Positions 20,593 to 32,875 of a DNA stretch of 64,000 nt are shown here, one piece after another; position 1 is the stretch's first letter, and each line of letters begins with the position of its first letter. The notes beneath the pieces were generated by a model. It saw only the letters and a list, made by a program, of their open reading frames with translations, was not told the origin of the DNA and made no database searches. Location: positions 831,501-895,500 of the forward strand of contig WPIO01000048.1 of the NCBI GenBank assembly GCA_009760855.2. The letters run 5' to 3'. A program made the position numbers and the translations under genes. This DNA is from Cristatella mucedo (taxonomy: Eukaryota; Bryozoa; Phylactolaemata; Cristatellidae).

Positions 20593-23049
20593 TGCGGCGC
20601 AAAGGCGGTCGCGGACGCTCCGACGCCGCCGCCGCCGCAGGTGCGCGTGGAGCGGGGGGGGGGGGCGATCGTCGATACGCCCTCAGGCGGAGGCTGCGGC
20701 TGCGGTAGCTGCGCTTGCTTTGTCCCGCAGCCACCGCAGCGCTACGCGAGGATGCGAGCCGCGGCGCCGGACGCACCGAAGCCGAATCGGCGCCGCGGCT
20801 CGGCCGCCCGGTCGCCGCCAGCTCGCGATTCAGAAATCGGCGGACACTTCCTGCCTTCCATTGTCCGCTCCGACCGCGCTCTGAAAAGAGCGCCGCTTCG
20901 CCGACCGGATCTGGTCGGCGCGCTCGATCGCCATAAATCCTTTCACGCCGGCGCCCCCGCGGCGCCGCCGAGAAGATCTCACGCGCTCGGCTGCGGCGGC
21001 AGCGGCAGCGTCGTCGTCATTTTCGCGCGGGGCGCTTCGAGCCGCGCAGCATCCGAGGCGGAAAGACCGTCTGCCGCCGACGCAGCCGATCGCGACAGGG
21101 GCCTCAGCAGCAGCGTCGCGTCGACTCGAACGGCGAGCGGCCGCTGGCGCGCGCGCGTCGCAGCGCTCGCAAACCCCTTGGATCTCGGAGCCAGCGCAAG
21201 CTCGCCGAGGCGGCAGCGGCTGCCGGAAATAGGGTCCGCGTCGTCGACTCGTCGTCTGAGCTGCTAAGCAAACGGTCGCCGACGGTCACGCGACAACGGA
21301 CGGCGCACGAGCGCCGTGGCGCGAGATGCCCGCGAGGCCTCGTGCGACAGCCGGACAGGAGCCTGGATGGGCTGGACGGGGTCAGGCGCTCGGTGAAGCC
21401 TTCGCGAGCTGGCGCGCTCGCCCGCCGCCGCCGCCCCGAGCCAGCCAGCTCGCCGCGGGAGCGAGCGCGAAGAGAGCGCGCGCGCGAGCGAGCGGCCGCT
21501 CGATCTGCGCATCGCCGACCGATTAGGCAGGAGGGGAATCAGCGAGGGAAATTTTTTGCGGCAAGGTCAAGCAAGGTACAGAAGACTTGAGGCTCTGCTG
21601 AGAAGTTTGCATGAAAAACCTGCCCACATCAGGCAGTCAGTGGTCAAGCAGCCAACTTCTCCTGCAGCCGGCGATAGTACCTCGCCAGCTGCCCAGAGAG
21701 CATCCGCCTTCCGCGAAGCAGGTCTGAGTGATGTCGGAGCGATCCCGCGCACGATACGTTCGCCCAAGTACGGCGAGTGCGCGCGAACTTTCTCTTTTGC
21801 AGTCTGAGCTGCCCGCGCGTGTTTTTTTTTTTACTTTGAGAAAGGCTGCCCGACATCAGCCTGCGGCCTACTGTGATGGTCCGCCAGAGGAAGCACCCAG
21901 TCGCCTGCCAACAGGCGATAGGGTGGCTGCGGTCGAGGGGCAGGTGCGTTTTCTACCAATGCTTGAGCGGGGGCGAAGGAAAGGATGCTGCCCTACGCGC
22001 GGCCCCTTTAGTAGGGGAGTGCCGCTCGCTATGATTGGCCGACGCCGACAAGGTTCGGGTTCAGCTTTACGCTTAAAATGTTCAGTCCACGTAAGATTGC
22101 TGCGCTTGCGCCCGCCCCGCCCCGCCCCGCCCCCCCCCCCGCGGTAGAGCTTGCATCGGCTGTTCCTCACGACGATGCAGAGTTTTGTTCCGCTGCCGAC
22201 GAGGAGGCCTTTTTTCCAGGGGCTCCCTGTAGTTTATCTCTTTAGCGTAGCTCCCCGGTCCTCTTTGCCAGCATCGGCCGAGCTAGTCGCTGCTTGCGTG
22301 CGTGCGTGCGTGCGAGTCGCACGATGCTGGCCGCAGAGAGCGCCTCGACGGCCTCTCGGGCTTCCGGTGCAATGCACAGCTGTGGCCTTGAACTTACGGT
22401 CATCGCTGTCCGATTTCTCCAGCCGGGCAGCAGCACTCAGACCAATCGTGCGGCGCTCTCAAAATGCCGCCGACCGCATGCAACTGTGGTGTTCAGATAA
22501 GCCACGCGTGCGGCGCGATTCCGGCCGCGAAGGGTCTGCGATGGACCGCTTTGCTTTCATTTCTCCGCGTCTCAGGCGGAGCAATCTCGCGCGGCCAGAC
22601 GACGGAGGGCGCTCGCCACGGCGGAGGCACCGGGCACCTTGTCGTCTCGCGATCTCGGGTCTCTGGGTGAATAATCGGCTCGAAAATGCGCGACAGGAGA
22701 ATCCTTTCACACATCGCCGCCGCCGGCGGCGACAGGGCGCCGGACTGAAAATCGGCGGTCGCTCAAGCGCCGTCTGGCGACGGCACGTCGCCTGACGGCG
22801 GCAGTCGTAGGCGAACGCTCGTAACATTGGCAGCGTGCACTGACTGGCCAGCGCATAAGCTTGCATGGCTCTGGGCGAGCGTGCCAGCAAATGTCTACTC
22901 TTGAAATAGCGTGCGTGCGGCGAGCCGCCTTTGAGCGTGCGCTCAAGGGATTCGAATGTCGCACGCTCGCAGGTGTCGACGGGTGGCAGGAGCCTCGGGG
23001 TCGGAGGAAGAGGGGCTCAAGGCGAAAGCGCATTTTTATCGATTAAAGA

Positions 23050-23418
23050 GCACATCCGCAAGAAAAAGCTCATTAAAAGCACTGACTTGTGGCGAACTTT
23101 TGTAGTTTCCAGCAAGTGCTCACGAAGTTAAGAATGGCAGCTGCCAAGCTGCCGCACAGATGTTTTCATCGGAAGTCCGGAAATCGCTTCCGGCTTCTGT
23201 CTGTCATCGCCTTCAGCACCTTGGGCACCGTCTAAGTGTCAGCAAACGAGGAAGTAACTGACTGTTCAGCTCAGCTTTTCCTTTGCCCACGTGAACTTAT
23301 ATTCTTTTGATTCCGCTTTGAGTGCTGATCTGAGAGCGATTCTGTGCATTTTACCAGCCAAAACTTGATACGCACCTCGAGTAAGTAATTAATATAACAT
23401 AACTCATGTGCATAGCAC
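23050..23418. other. No feature recognised
   Basis: AT content rises here relative to the preceding block. Nothing identifiable. Confidence 0.4.
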
Positions 23419-23535
23419 GTGTAAGAGAACTAAATCTCCGTTCAGGCGCTTCACACATGCTTCGGGGCTCGACCCGACGACCTCGGCCAGACCTTGGTCG
23501 GGCGCGAGCACCTTGACCGCTGTGCCAAACCAGCT
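23419..23535 (-). mobile_element. SINE-B copy (tRNA-derived)
   Basis: Reads on the minus strand with the best SINE-B head: A-box 'tggcacagcgg' (plus 23517-23527), 'tcaaggtgctcgcgcccgac', 'caaggtctggccgaggtcgt', B-box 'gggtcgagcccc' (23464-23475), then 'gtgaagcgcctgaacggaga' and 'tttagttctctt', the start of the LINE-like hairpin tail. Confidence 0.75.
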
Positions 23536-23679
23536 CTTCTTCACGATCCTTTATTCGAGTTCCTTCAGCTCAAGTTTGCCGCTGCGCGCGAACGCATGCG
23601 CGAACGAGCGTAAGATTCCAGCTAGCAGGCTAGCGGAAAGATGGCTGCTCAGAGCCGCCAGGAGCGACGCCGGAGAGCG

Positions 23680-23753
23680 CTGAGCGCAGTAGAAAGAATA
23701 GAGATCAAGTTCTCTTACGGCGCTATACAAATGAGTTGCAATAATAATAACTC
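23680..23753 (+). mobile_element. SINE-B tail fragment
   Basis: The plus strand has 'agagatcaagttctcttacg' and 'gcgctatacaaatgagttgc', ending in 'aataataataa'. This is the 3' end shared by SINE-B and the LINEs, without a recognisable tRNA head. Confidence 0.65.
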
Positions 23754-24292
23754 GAATTCACGCCCGTATATCCTCTGCAATACTGCTTTCCTAATGTACA
23801 GCGTTCAGCATTTCCGCGTGCATTCTTTCGAACGTCAAAGCTGTACGACCGACCAGTCTCTATTTGGAGGCAGGCAATGTTCCACCCGCTGCAGTGCGGC
23901 CTTCGCGATCGTGCGGAGTAAATTCAGATTTTCGCTGCGAAATGTCGCAGCGAAAAACGAGAGCTCTCGCTCGCGCAGCGCGATTGCGAGCAAAACGGCG
24001 AGCTGCTTGTCGCCCTTGTCCGGGCGGCAAGCGGCTTTACGCCTGTGTAGGAAGACAATCTGGAGACAGACAAGCCATCGGGGAGAAGAAAACTGCCGCG
24101 AAACTCCGCCCGCTCAGGACGGAGACTCGTGACGGAGCCGGGTAAGTGATGGATGGAAGAGCGACTCGATGATTTTCTGCTGCACTGTGAAAAGGGTGCG
24201 ATTGAGCTCGACCATCCGCTAGCCTGCCCACTGCCTGCCCACCGTCGGCGTGTCAACGACACGCGAGCGTTTTCGCTCGGCTAAGTGGCGTG

Positions 24293-24294
<2 letters not shown>

Positions 24295-24389
<95 letters not shown>
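24295..24389. repeat. (GA)n microsatellite
   Basis: About 47 uninterrupted GA units. Confidence 0.97.
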
Positions 24390-24391
<2 letters not shown>

Positions 24392-24765
24392 CACCGCCGC
24401 GCCAACCTCCAGCTGCACGAAGGTCATGGGCAGTCGATCGGTTCCGACGATCCTCCTTATTCCTTAGCCAACGTCAAGTCAAGTCTGCAGCAACGATTTT
24501 AACCTTGACTGGCCTCACGTCGCCCATTTTCCACATCCTAGTGGCTTAGCAAACCAAAATGAGCCACTTTTTTGTACTTATGAGTTCAATTGCCTTGAAA
24601 CAACCTAATAATTGTGTTCCAGAGGTATCACAGAAGCAGTTTCTTTATCTAGCCATGCTATGGTAGAAAAATAAGAAATATCGCTGCCTGAAATCGCTCC
24701 TACTACTCCCAATAACCTAGATAGAAAACTAAAATTCGTCAAAAAAGCCCCATTGAGAACACTCG

Positions 24766-24881
24766 AGAGTTTTGCAACTAATTAAAAAATATAGTTCAGC
24801 TGGCCGCACTGTGGCATCATTGTAGAGTTTTGCAACTAATTGAAAGATATAGTTCAGCTGGCCGCACTGTGGCATCATTGT
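24766..24881. repeat. 58-bp tandem duplication
   Basis: Unit 1 at 24766-24823 and unit 2 at 24824-24881, both starting 'agagttttgcaactaatt' and containing 'ctggccgcactgtggcatca'. They differ at only a few bases in an A-rich stretch. A partial third unit ('agagt') follows. Confidence 0.93.
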
Positions 24882-25095
24882 AGAGTAACTGGGAGCAACT
24901 CAGCTGAATGATTTTATCCTACGGTGAATTACTGCATTTTGTATTATCAGATTACGCCTGTTTAACCAAATAACGGGGCTTTTTTAAAGTAAGTATTTTG
25001 CCGCGAAAGAGAGAGAGCGAATGAGAACCAGAGCACTCAAAGGATATATTTCGGAACGCCTCTATTACTTTTTTCAAAGCTCTGCAGCGAACCCT

Positions 25096-25178
25096 GGATA
25101 ATAATAATAACCAGCATGCACCAGCCTACGACCTCGGCCAGACCTTGGTCTGAGCGAGCACCTTAGGCTACGACCCAG
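25096..25178 (-). mobile_element. SINE-B 5' fragment
   Basis: On the minus strand: 'gcctaaggtgctcgctcaga', 'ccaaggtctggccgaggtcg', 'taggctggtgcatgctgg', then TTATTATTATT. It has the SINE-B head and a direct jump to an ATT-type end; the hairpin tail is deleted. Confidence 0.65.
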
Positions 25179-25179
25179 G

Positions 25180-28100
25180 GGGCTCCTCGTAACTTGGCCA
25201 GTCGAAGGGTTTTCTGGGCCAACTCCAAGTGCATGCTCACGTCTCGAGACCGGCAGTAACGTTATTTTTCTTGAAAAAAAATGAAAGAATAGTTTGGTGA
25301 GAGTTGTGATGACCAATCGAGTTTCATCCGTGTCTAGCTATTGGTTCGGCAAATTTTTTTTCATGTCGCATAATTCTGTTGTCATTTGATGAAGAGGATG
25401 CCGCGGGTTTCATTCTTGTTCCAGGCCTCTTTTTAAAAGCGCAAAAGTTGTCTGACAGTTGTTTCCAGGGTACTGGCAGAGGTGGCCGGTTTAACCGCAC
25501 CCGGCAGTCCCGTGCAAGTGGGTGCTGATAATGCATGCATAACGGTTTCGACCAACGAGCCTTCGGCCTCAGAAGCTGCTTCCGCTGCTTCTGCTCGATT
25601 GTGAAATTTCACTTGATGACCTCGCAGCACCATTCGCGTTTGTGCCTACTGACGCCGGCACATTCGGACTGCCCCTGATGCTCGAGAAGCAGCAGGTGCA
25701 GCAGGCACCGGTGCCGGTGCCGGAGGTTGTCTGAACCAACCAGCCAACAAGGGTCGGTGGCTGGCAGACGACGCTGCAGATGCCTCGAGTGCAGCCGATG
25801 CGCAGTCCTCGGGCTTTCGGAAATCTTCAACTTTGTTTCGGGTGGTGGGCCTGAATGTCCGTCGACAGTCCAAAAGTTCTAGCATTTTAATGTTAATTCT
25901 TAACTATGAGAGTGTATGCTGCTGCTACACATACAACTTAGCAAAGGATCTCCCCCTTTCTGCCTTATTTTGACACGCATCGTTACTGTACAGTCGTTGC
26001 ACTACAATAAATACCACATCAAAGGCACGATTTAAATGTGGAGTTATTGATAGAGTATGGATAATCAATGCATACAAATGATACAAAAGCCTGTGTCCCC
26101 AGTCCGAAACCGTTGGCCTGAGAATGTCCTCAGCCACTATTGAATAAAAGGTGCTGACACCGACACTTGTTTATTCGAAAGCCCAGAGGCCGAAGCTGAG
26201 GCTCGGCATATGGAGCATTTTTAGGCCTCTCTAACGAGAAATTGGCATCCTAATCTGGAGAGCTTTAAGACAAGCCTCGTGGGCGCACTACCGAACAAGT
26301 TTACGGTGCCCTGCCTAAAATAGGACGAGGGTCGGCCCCTGCAGAGAAACACCTCGAGACTACTCGCAAAAACTGAAACTGGTCGCCGAAACTGCGCCGG
26401 CGCTCGCCATTCCGCTTGCACTTTGAGTACAGAGAAATGGACTCGAGAAATTTGTGACCTCGACTTCGGAATTGCACGGGCATCTCGAAAGTGCACGCTC
26501 ACAGCCTTCTCAGCCCATCTAAAAGAAAAGTACATCGCCACCCCATACCGGATAAGCCGCTTATGACAGCGCCCGAAAGACAGGTGGGCCGAGAAACGGT
26601 CAGAGCCGCTCTCTTGCCCGTTAGCCCCTCCCGGAAAGCCTCTACAGCCACAGCTTGCAGAAGGCTAATGGACTCAGAAAGAGCTGCGCCCGACGGAGAC
26701 CACGTGGCACTTGGTGTCGCTTCCGGTCGCTTGCCAACAGGGGACTGTACTAGCTTCCTCTGACCGGATTCAGGTGTGCAATCGGTGCCTAGGCAGCCGA
26801 GAGGCAGCCAAAAAAGTTGACCTCGGTCGCCGAGCTGATTGAATCGGTAGTTTGCATGTGGTCTTCATCAGCATTCCAGCCATCGGGTCCTCAGCCTGCG
26901 GTCGTCTAGTGTTTACCTCGGAGCTGGAAGGAGAGCAGCTCAGCTCAGAGCACTCTGAGCTGAGCTGCTCCGAGCGAAAGCGCTCCTGCTCCCAGTCGCT
27001 CAGAGCATGCTCAGGCGGCGCCTGCTCGCGGCTCGCTCGAGCGCAGCTCACGAGACGCCCTCACAGATCGGCGACATTGCTCGCTCGATCGATCGTGGCG
27101 CCCCCTAGCGGCAGCAACCCTTCACCGCACGGCGGCAGCAACCCATCGTCGTCCAAAGCAGCAGAGTGAGCTGCTCGGCTGCTTCCTCGCTCATCGACGG
27201 GCGCTTTCGGCCGGCGGCGGCGAAACATCAGCTGCCCGGATGCCAAAGCAGGAGCACGTGCGACCCGACGCCGCCGCCGGGCGAGTTTCGCATTTCCAAT
27301 GTCTCGATGATTGCCGCCGGCTGTAGCTGAGCGAACGGCAAACACAGCGATGCTGCAAAAGATTAAGCAGCATCTGCTCCGGCAGCTCGATGCCAGACGT
27401 CGAGGGGCGTGTCAGCGAGCAGCAGCCAGCGAGCGAGGAGGCGTCTGCCTGAGCCTGCGGCGGCCGCACCGGGACGACACAAGAAGCACGTCCAGCACAC
27501 GCCCGGGCAGCTAGCGGGCATGCGCAGCATCTTGCCCGCTCAGGCACTCGACACTGCTGTGCTGTGCTGTGCCGTGGATTGTCAGGCTTGATCTCCAGCC
27601 TTCGCGCAGGGAGCTCAGCGAGTGCACAGACGAGTTAGTTGAACACAAACGCACACGGCACGGTTTGAGCAGAGGCGATGCAAGATCGTTGCTCACCGTA
27701 CACACGATGTGCTTGGTAGACGCCAGCTGCCTGGCGGCTACCAAGCAAGTCCAGCTTCCATTGGCTGGGCTGGGGTGGTGTGGTTGGGAGTGCAGCAACA
27801 GCACGACAGCTAGTCCTCACCCGATCGATCGGAAGGCACCTGGCGCCACCTGAAAGCCAGGCTGAGCTGTCTAAACGACAGACAGGTTCCTGTTTCCCTG
27901 AAATATGGGCGACTTACTGTTGCGTTGGAGGGGTGGTGTTCTCTAAAACTCTGGTAAGTAGGGTGGCCGATCCCAGTGACCAGGATCCCAGCCCATCGGC
28001 TGCACCTGCCGAAGTGGCCTCTAGTTCTCCCACGACCTCTCCCACGGCCTTCGCCACGAGAGAATGTGCATAAGCTGAGCAGCTCGCAGGCACTTAAAAC

Positions 28101-28190
28101 GTGCCCAGTCTCACTGGAGCACATGCTTCTGAACTCATGCAAATGCTCACCGGAGTATGCAAGAACATTCGCCCACACTCGCACGAAAGC
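25180..28190. other. No gene recognised
   Basis: Composition is mixed. A palindrome lies at 26933-26970. Short frames of up to about 120 codons occur on both strands without homology. Confidence 0.45.
26933..26970. repeat. Perfect 18-bp palindrome with 2-base spacer
   Basis: Arms 'gagcagctcagctcagag' (26933-26950) and 'ctctgagctgagctgctc' (26953-26970). Such tight palindromes can extrude as cruciforms. Confidence 0.92.
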
Positions 28191-28336
28191 TCTCTCATAC
28201 ACAAGCGCACATGCACATGTACATGCAACCACACTCACACACGCGCGCACACACACACAGACACACAGACACACACGCATGCACGCATGCATGCATGCAA
28301 GCTGTCAAGCACAGACAGACACACATTCACACACTT
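28190..28336. repeat. CA-rich degenerate microsatellite
   Basis: Mixed (CA)n, (CGCA)n and (ATGC)n up to the border of the LINE-A fragment. Confidence 0.85.
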
Positions 28337-28580
28337 CCACAATTCTTGCGCAACGACAATTACTCTCCTGCTGTCAACTATGGCACATCCTTTCCAGCGG
28401 TCCTGAGCTGCTACTTCCACACTACTATGCTTCTCACTTTTTCTTTGTTGCATGAGATGAAGTCTGTTGGCTACCGAATGCATACCGAAAGCCGCTTAGG
28501 CTGCGAGTGCGCTATACAAAACTCTCCTTCGTAACACCCACATAGTCTTTGTGGCTCTGTGGAGTTACAGATGCAGATAC
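28337..28580 (+). mobile_element. LINE family A: 3' end fragment
   Basis: Plus strand, starting inside the last codons of the reverse transcriptase ('FLRNDNYSPAVNYGTSF'). It continues with 'AVLSCYFH' and 'KSVGYRMHTESRLGCECAIQ', which match the copy at 6830-7440 residue for residue over most of the length. The stop is followed by 'ctttgtggctctgtggagtt' and 'acagatgcagatacagac', which passes directly into a CA array. Confidence 0.87.
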
Positions 28581-28715
28581 AGACACACACGCACAAACAC
28601 GTATGCACACACACACACACACACACACATACACATACAAACAAACAAAAAACACACACACGTACACGCGCACATGCGCGTGCGTGCGCGAGCACACACA
28701 CACACAAATGTACAA

Positions 28716-28788
<73 letters not shown>
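28581..28788. repeat. Long (CA)n array on a LINE-A 3' end
   Basis: About 200 bp of CA with 'caaa', 'cgca' and 'catg' variants. It begins at the 3' terminus of the LINE-A copy. Confidence 0.95.
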
Positions 28789-28790
<2 letters not shown>

Positions 28791-29227
28791 CTCACAACTT
28801 ATACGTACAAGATGTCTTTGACAGAGACTGAATACTTACTTTTATTTAACTTTGCCAAACAAATTGATGCTGTCCATAGCTGATAATCGCTTATGCAGAT
28901 GTCATATTTTATGCCGATTTCTATGTGCCCCCAGTGCATAGCAAAGGGATGCACCAAGCAAGCCAAGCCAGTGCTAGTGCTGCAACCACTTTTCAATCTT
29001 CTGCAAACAAGAAAACTACCACCGTGATCGTGCCAAAAATCTGGCTGACCAGTAGTCTACAATTTCTTTGTCATATGCCTGTTGCTTTTCCCCAACGTTT
29101 TTAAGCCACGGCATTGGTGACCGCTCTAGTGGTAGAGGCGGCCTCGGCGGCAGCAGCAGCAAACCAGCACCAGCACCAGCACCAGCAGTATAACCGACTT
29201 TGGCCGAGTATTGCTGCACTCTGCATC

Positions 29228-29510
29228 ACTCTGCCGCTACAGGTTGCACAACGACATCTCCTCTCCTGCTACCGACTGTGACACGCCCTTTTCAGCCGTT
29301 CTGAGCTGCTACTTCCATGCTACTCACTTCCTCGACTGCCCCCCTGACTCAGCTATGGTTCTTACTTTCTCTTTGTCGTGTGGAATTAAGTCTGTTAGTT
29401 ACTGCATGCACATCGAAAGCAGCTTAGGATTTGAGTGCCCTAGAGTAAGCTCTCCTGCGTAACACCCACTTAGTCTTTGTGGAGCTACTGACGGAGATAC
29501 ATTACATTAC
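29228..29510 (+). mobile_element. LINE family A: 3' end fragment
   Basis: Third copy, plus strand. The frame 29211-29462 reads 'DTPFSAVLSCYFHATHFLDC' and 'DSAMVLTFSLSCGIKSVSYC', parallel to the other two copies. The 3' end is 'gtctttgtggagctactgac' then 'ggagatacattacattac'. It is more diverged and lacks a long CA array. Confidence 0.85.
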
Positions 29511-30475
29511 AATGCATGGCTACAACAGCTGTATCACTTGACCAGAAAGCCAACGTGAGCCAAGCAGGTAGAAGGCGGCAGAGGCTGCTGGTCTCCAACA
29601 GTGGCTGCTTCTGTCCCTCTCTCTGGGCTTCCTGGCACTTCGTCTGCTGCACAAGCAGCCAGCTGCTCACAATCTCTTCTGGCTGAAACCATGATTCATC
29701 TGAGAGTCATCAGCTGCTTCTTGAAGCTCTGGATGCTAACGCTGGATGAAAAGTTGCGAGGCTCACCCTCGTCATGCGCTCGAATCGCCTCCAATTCTTC
29801 GAGTGATCATTATCATTTTCTTGTTTTAAGGCTGCTCTTTGGAGGCCTTATCACGGGGCTGCCGGTACGTTCGCACCACTCTCTGCCGCTCTCTGCAGAT
29901 TTGAGGCTCGTGTTGCCTCTAGCCTACACTGTGACTCAGGCTCAGTGCGATGAGTTGTTTGCTGTTGGCATGCTAGAAAACCCCTTAGATAAAGGCTACA
30001 GCGATTGCACTAGACCGCGTGCTACATGCGGGCTACTAAAATAGCAAAATTGCACCGAGCAGATGGCATCTTACCACTGCCATATCATACGTCATGTTGT
30101 CATAATCAGGATTCAGCTGAGGTATGGGCAGGTCTGCCGTTTTAGCACTCACATTCCCAGACAGTGAAGCTATTCGTGATGAGCTCTGGTTTGATAACTC
30201 AGCCACTAACCTAGGCCAGGTTTAGTAAATTCATCATGGCCCAAGAAAAGGCAGATGGGGGTGAACGGGTCCATGCATAGCACCTCACACGCCACGGTGT
30301 GAGCCGAGGTTGGCTTTGAGTGCATGGCATGGCATGGCATGGCATGGCAGCAGCACTGTGGGGCCAGAGCTTTGACCAAGGTAGAAAATCGAGTGCAAAT
30401 ACCCGTAAGCAGGGTGTGGCAACAGCTTGATATAGACCGGCGAGTGGGGGCCTTTCGGCTTTCTGTTGTCAGCAA
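29510..30475. other. No gene recognised; GGCAT repeat
   Basis: A 147-codon plus frame (29601-30044) begins at GTG and has no known homologue. The pentamer repeat lies at 30324-30349. Confidence 0.45.
30324..30349. repeat. (GGCAT)n pentanucleotide
   Basis: Five consecutive 'catgg' units. Confidence 0.9.
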
Positions 30476-30625
30476 AGGCTAGAACGCTTGTCTAATGGAC
30501 TGCTGAATTCTGGCCAAAGTCTTGGGCTTGAGTCATGAAGCAGACAGTTTTGTGTTGCTCTCGGCAGGGGAAGAGAGTGAAAGCTGTTAAGGCTCTTCTG
30601 TCCGTCGCTATGTGCACGAAACTGC
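30475..30625 (+). mobile_element. SINE-A copy, diverged
   Basis: The plus strand has 'cttgtctaatggactgctga' as a weak A-box region, 'gggcttgagtc' (B-box, 30524-30534), and 'gctgttaaggctcttctgtc', the diagnostic SINE-A tail start. The final 'atacaaatg' part is eroded. Confidence 0.6.
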
Positions 30626-32189
30626 TGGATTTCAGTTTTTTGTCAGAATCTCCTGTAATTATCACTATAGTTTGAGCCATTTAGACATGCACGGAGGCAC
30701 CCGTCTGTCTTTTCGCCCTTGGCTATGAGTTAAAGATGAAGGATCAAGCGATCACGACCATATGGACCATGGATTTTCCCTATATAGCTACATCGTAGGG
30801 GGATCAAAGCTAACACTAGAACGACTTTTAGTTTTCCTTGAATGATATCAAATGTCTGATCGTTATTATTGTCCATAGATTATCTTGGCAGCGGCCGCCG
30901 GACCTCAGCCCAGCAGGTATCTGTGGGTGACACTGGCTTCAGCATCGTCCTGCAGATTCTGTGCAGAAACCGACGACAGCTATGAACTGAGGCAGCATAG
31001 TTACACATGCTCCAGCTGGGTTGTTATGCCCTTTGCCGATGATGCAAGCTGCCTGCAGGCATGCCCCAAACAGAAGTTGTGGGCATGTACATCTGATTCA
31101 GCTGCTGCCGGTGCTGGTGCTGCTGCCGGTGCTGATGCTGCTGGTCTCAAGACATCGTCCTCGACTGGCACCTGGAAAGCGCGACAATTTTTTCAAGCCT
31201 CTTGGCCTCCACGTCACTATTTCATGTCGGTGCCATCTTTTCACAATTAGAGCAGATTCAAATGCTCCGGCCTCAGGCAGTGCAACCCATCTGGGCCCCG
31301 CCACTTTGTCTGGCGCCGCTTGATTGTCAAGTAAAAGACCCAAAGTACTTGCCGATGCAGCACCCACTGGCTATAAGCTCTTCTTCCTGTGTGGGCTGAC
31401 GCCAGACCGGCAGTTATTGGGAAATTAGGCTCAGACTCGGCATCTTAGAGTCATTTAGTGGGCCCTGAAATCGAGCCTACTCATCGACAAAAGCTGACAG
31501 AAGCGGTATGCCAGCATCCATCTGCGAAGAAAAGATCAGAAGCTATGACGCCAATGGTTGCCGAAGAAGTCGCCGAGTCACCCGCCCTCGGTGATCTCAG
31601 TCACAGTAGTCACCCGTGATTCCATGTGATCGCGCTTGGTCTGTACTTCGTTCTGGCACAGGGGCAGGGCGTAGCGGTCAGTGGGAGCCAGTGGGCAGGA
31701 AGCCAAAAATGCATGGCACCTGGAAGTGTTGACATCGGCCGGGCTCCCGGGGCTACGACAGCAATCGAGCTTGTGCCGGCCTCGCTCGGCTCGGCGTGTT
31801 AATCTTGCAGCTGTGCGACGGCTGCGCTGCCAGGGAGCTCCCCGCTCTCAGCCTCAGAATCCTTAAGCAGACGATCGGTCGCTCGCGTGATGCAATCGCG
31901 TCTCTTGGCACTCTGCTTCTTCACATCACGGAGGGGGTGGCCAGTGCAGGCCGACTGCGACGTGAGCTGTGACAGCTCTGTCCAATTGGATGCCTCACTC
32001 GTAATCGAATGCTGTTTAGCAGCAGGTAGACAGCTTCGCCATAGTCATCTGCATGTAAAGTATAAAGCCAGAGAGAACAGGACCGCCACAAGACGCAATT
32101 TCCTGTAGCCTCTGCACGAGATCTAGGTTCCCCAGTTCCAAAGAGGTATTTCACAGGCTGCCCATCCGTACCAGCTCTGCAGTCACGTC
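30626..32189. other. No gene recognised
   Basis: A 121-codon frame (30885-31250, starting at TTG) crosses a CTG/CCGGTGCTG-rich patch (31097-31145). No homology is seen. Confidence 0.45.
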
Positions 32190-32875
32190 AGCCTGCTTTC
32201 AGCTATGTAGCATTGCAAATGTTTGGGGCTGCTTAGACAGGAATACCTCATCCAGGTTCGTTCATGCATCTGCGACATCATATCTCGACTCGTGTGACTT
32301 GCCGATTGCAGGTCGTGCAGCCGGTGCAATAAGACGCTTACAGGTGGTGCAAACTCGGTAGCCAGGCTTGTTCGTCTTGAGCATGAAGCAGTTGCCACAC
32401 TACACCCCTTCTCCCCCACCTGCACTGGCTCCCCATCAAGCAACACATCGACTTAAGGGTTTTGTCACTCACTTTTAGGTCCATTCATTTCCTCTCACCA
32501 CCATACCTATCAGAACTAATCCCTCACCAGGCTATTCATGGTACCACCCTCATCTGACTCGAGTCGTTGAGCTGTTCCTCGAGCCAACCTCAAATCCTAT
32601 GGAGACCGTGCCTTTAGCTCGTATGCTCTCCAAGCCAGGAACTCACTCCAGACTGACGTCACGATATCCATCACTTGACGTTTAAACAGAGGCCGGAAAC
32701 TCGCAACATTTGTTGTGTCCTTGTGAAATGTCCTTTGTGTGCTCAAGCGAGCTGACACTTCATGTTACCATTAACCATACTGAAGTTCTTCCTTTACAGC
32801 AATCGTATAGTGCCCAGAAAAAGATTTAGCTCTCTGATGGGGTAATACAAATGTTTTTTATTATCATTGTAAATT
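32190..32875 (+). mobile_element. LINE family B: 3' fragment, many stops
   Basis: Plus-strand copy covering the 'SRLDFCNSLL' region (decayed) through 'LHWLPIKQHIDLRVLSLTFR' (32411-32480), 'PPYLSELIPHQA', the 'FSSYAPKARNSL' region, the 3' untranslated part, and a terminal hairpin 'agaaaaagatttagctctct' followed by 'aatacaaatg' and ATT-rich sequence. Frameshifts and stops show it is a fossil. Confidence 0.85.

Larger units (their letters stand above)
23754..25095. other. No gene; (GA)n and a tandem duplication
   Basis: Contains the (GA)n array at 24295-24389 and the 58-bp duplication at 24766-24881. Frames of 100-160 codons upstream of the GA array have no recognised product. Confidence 0.45.
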
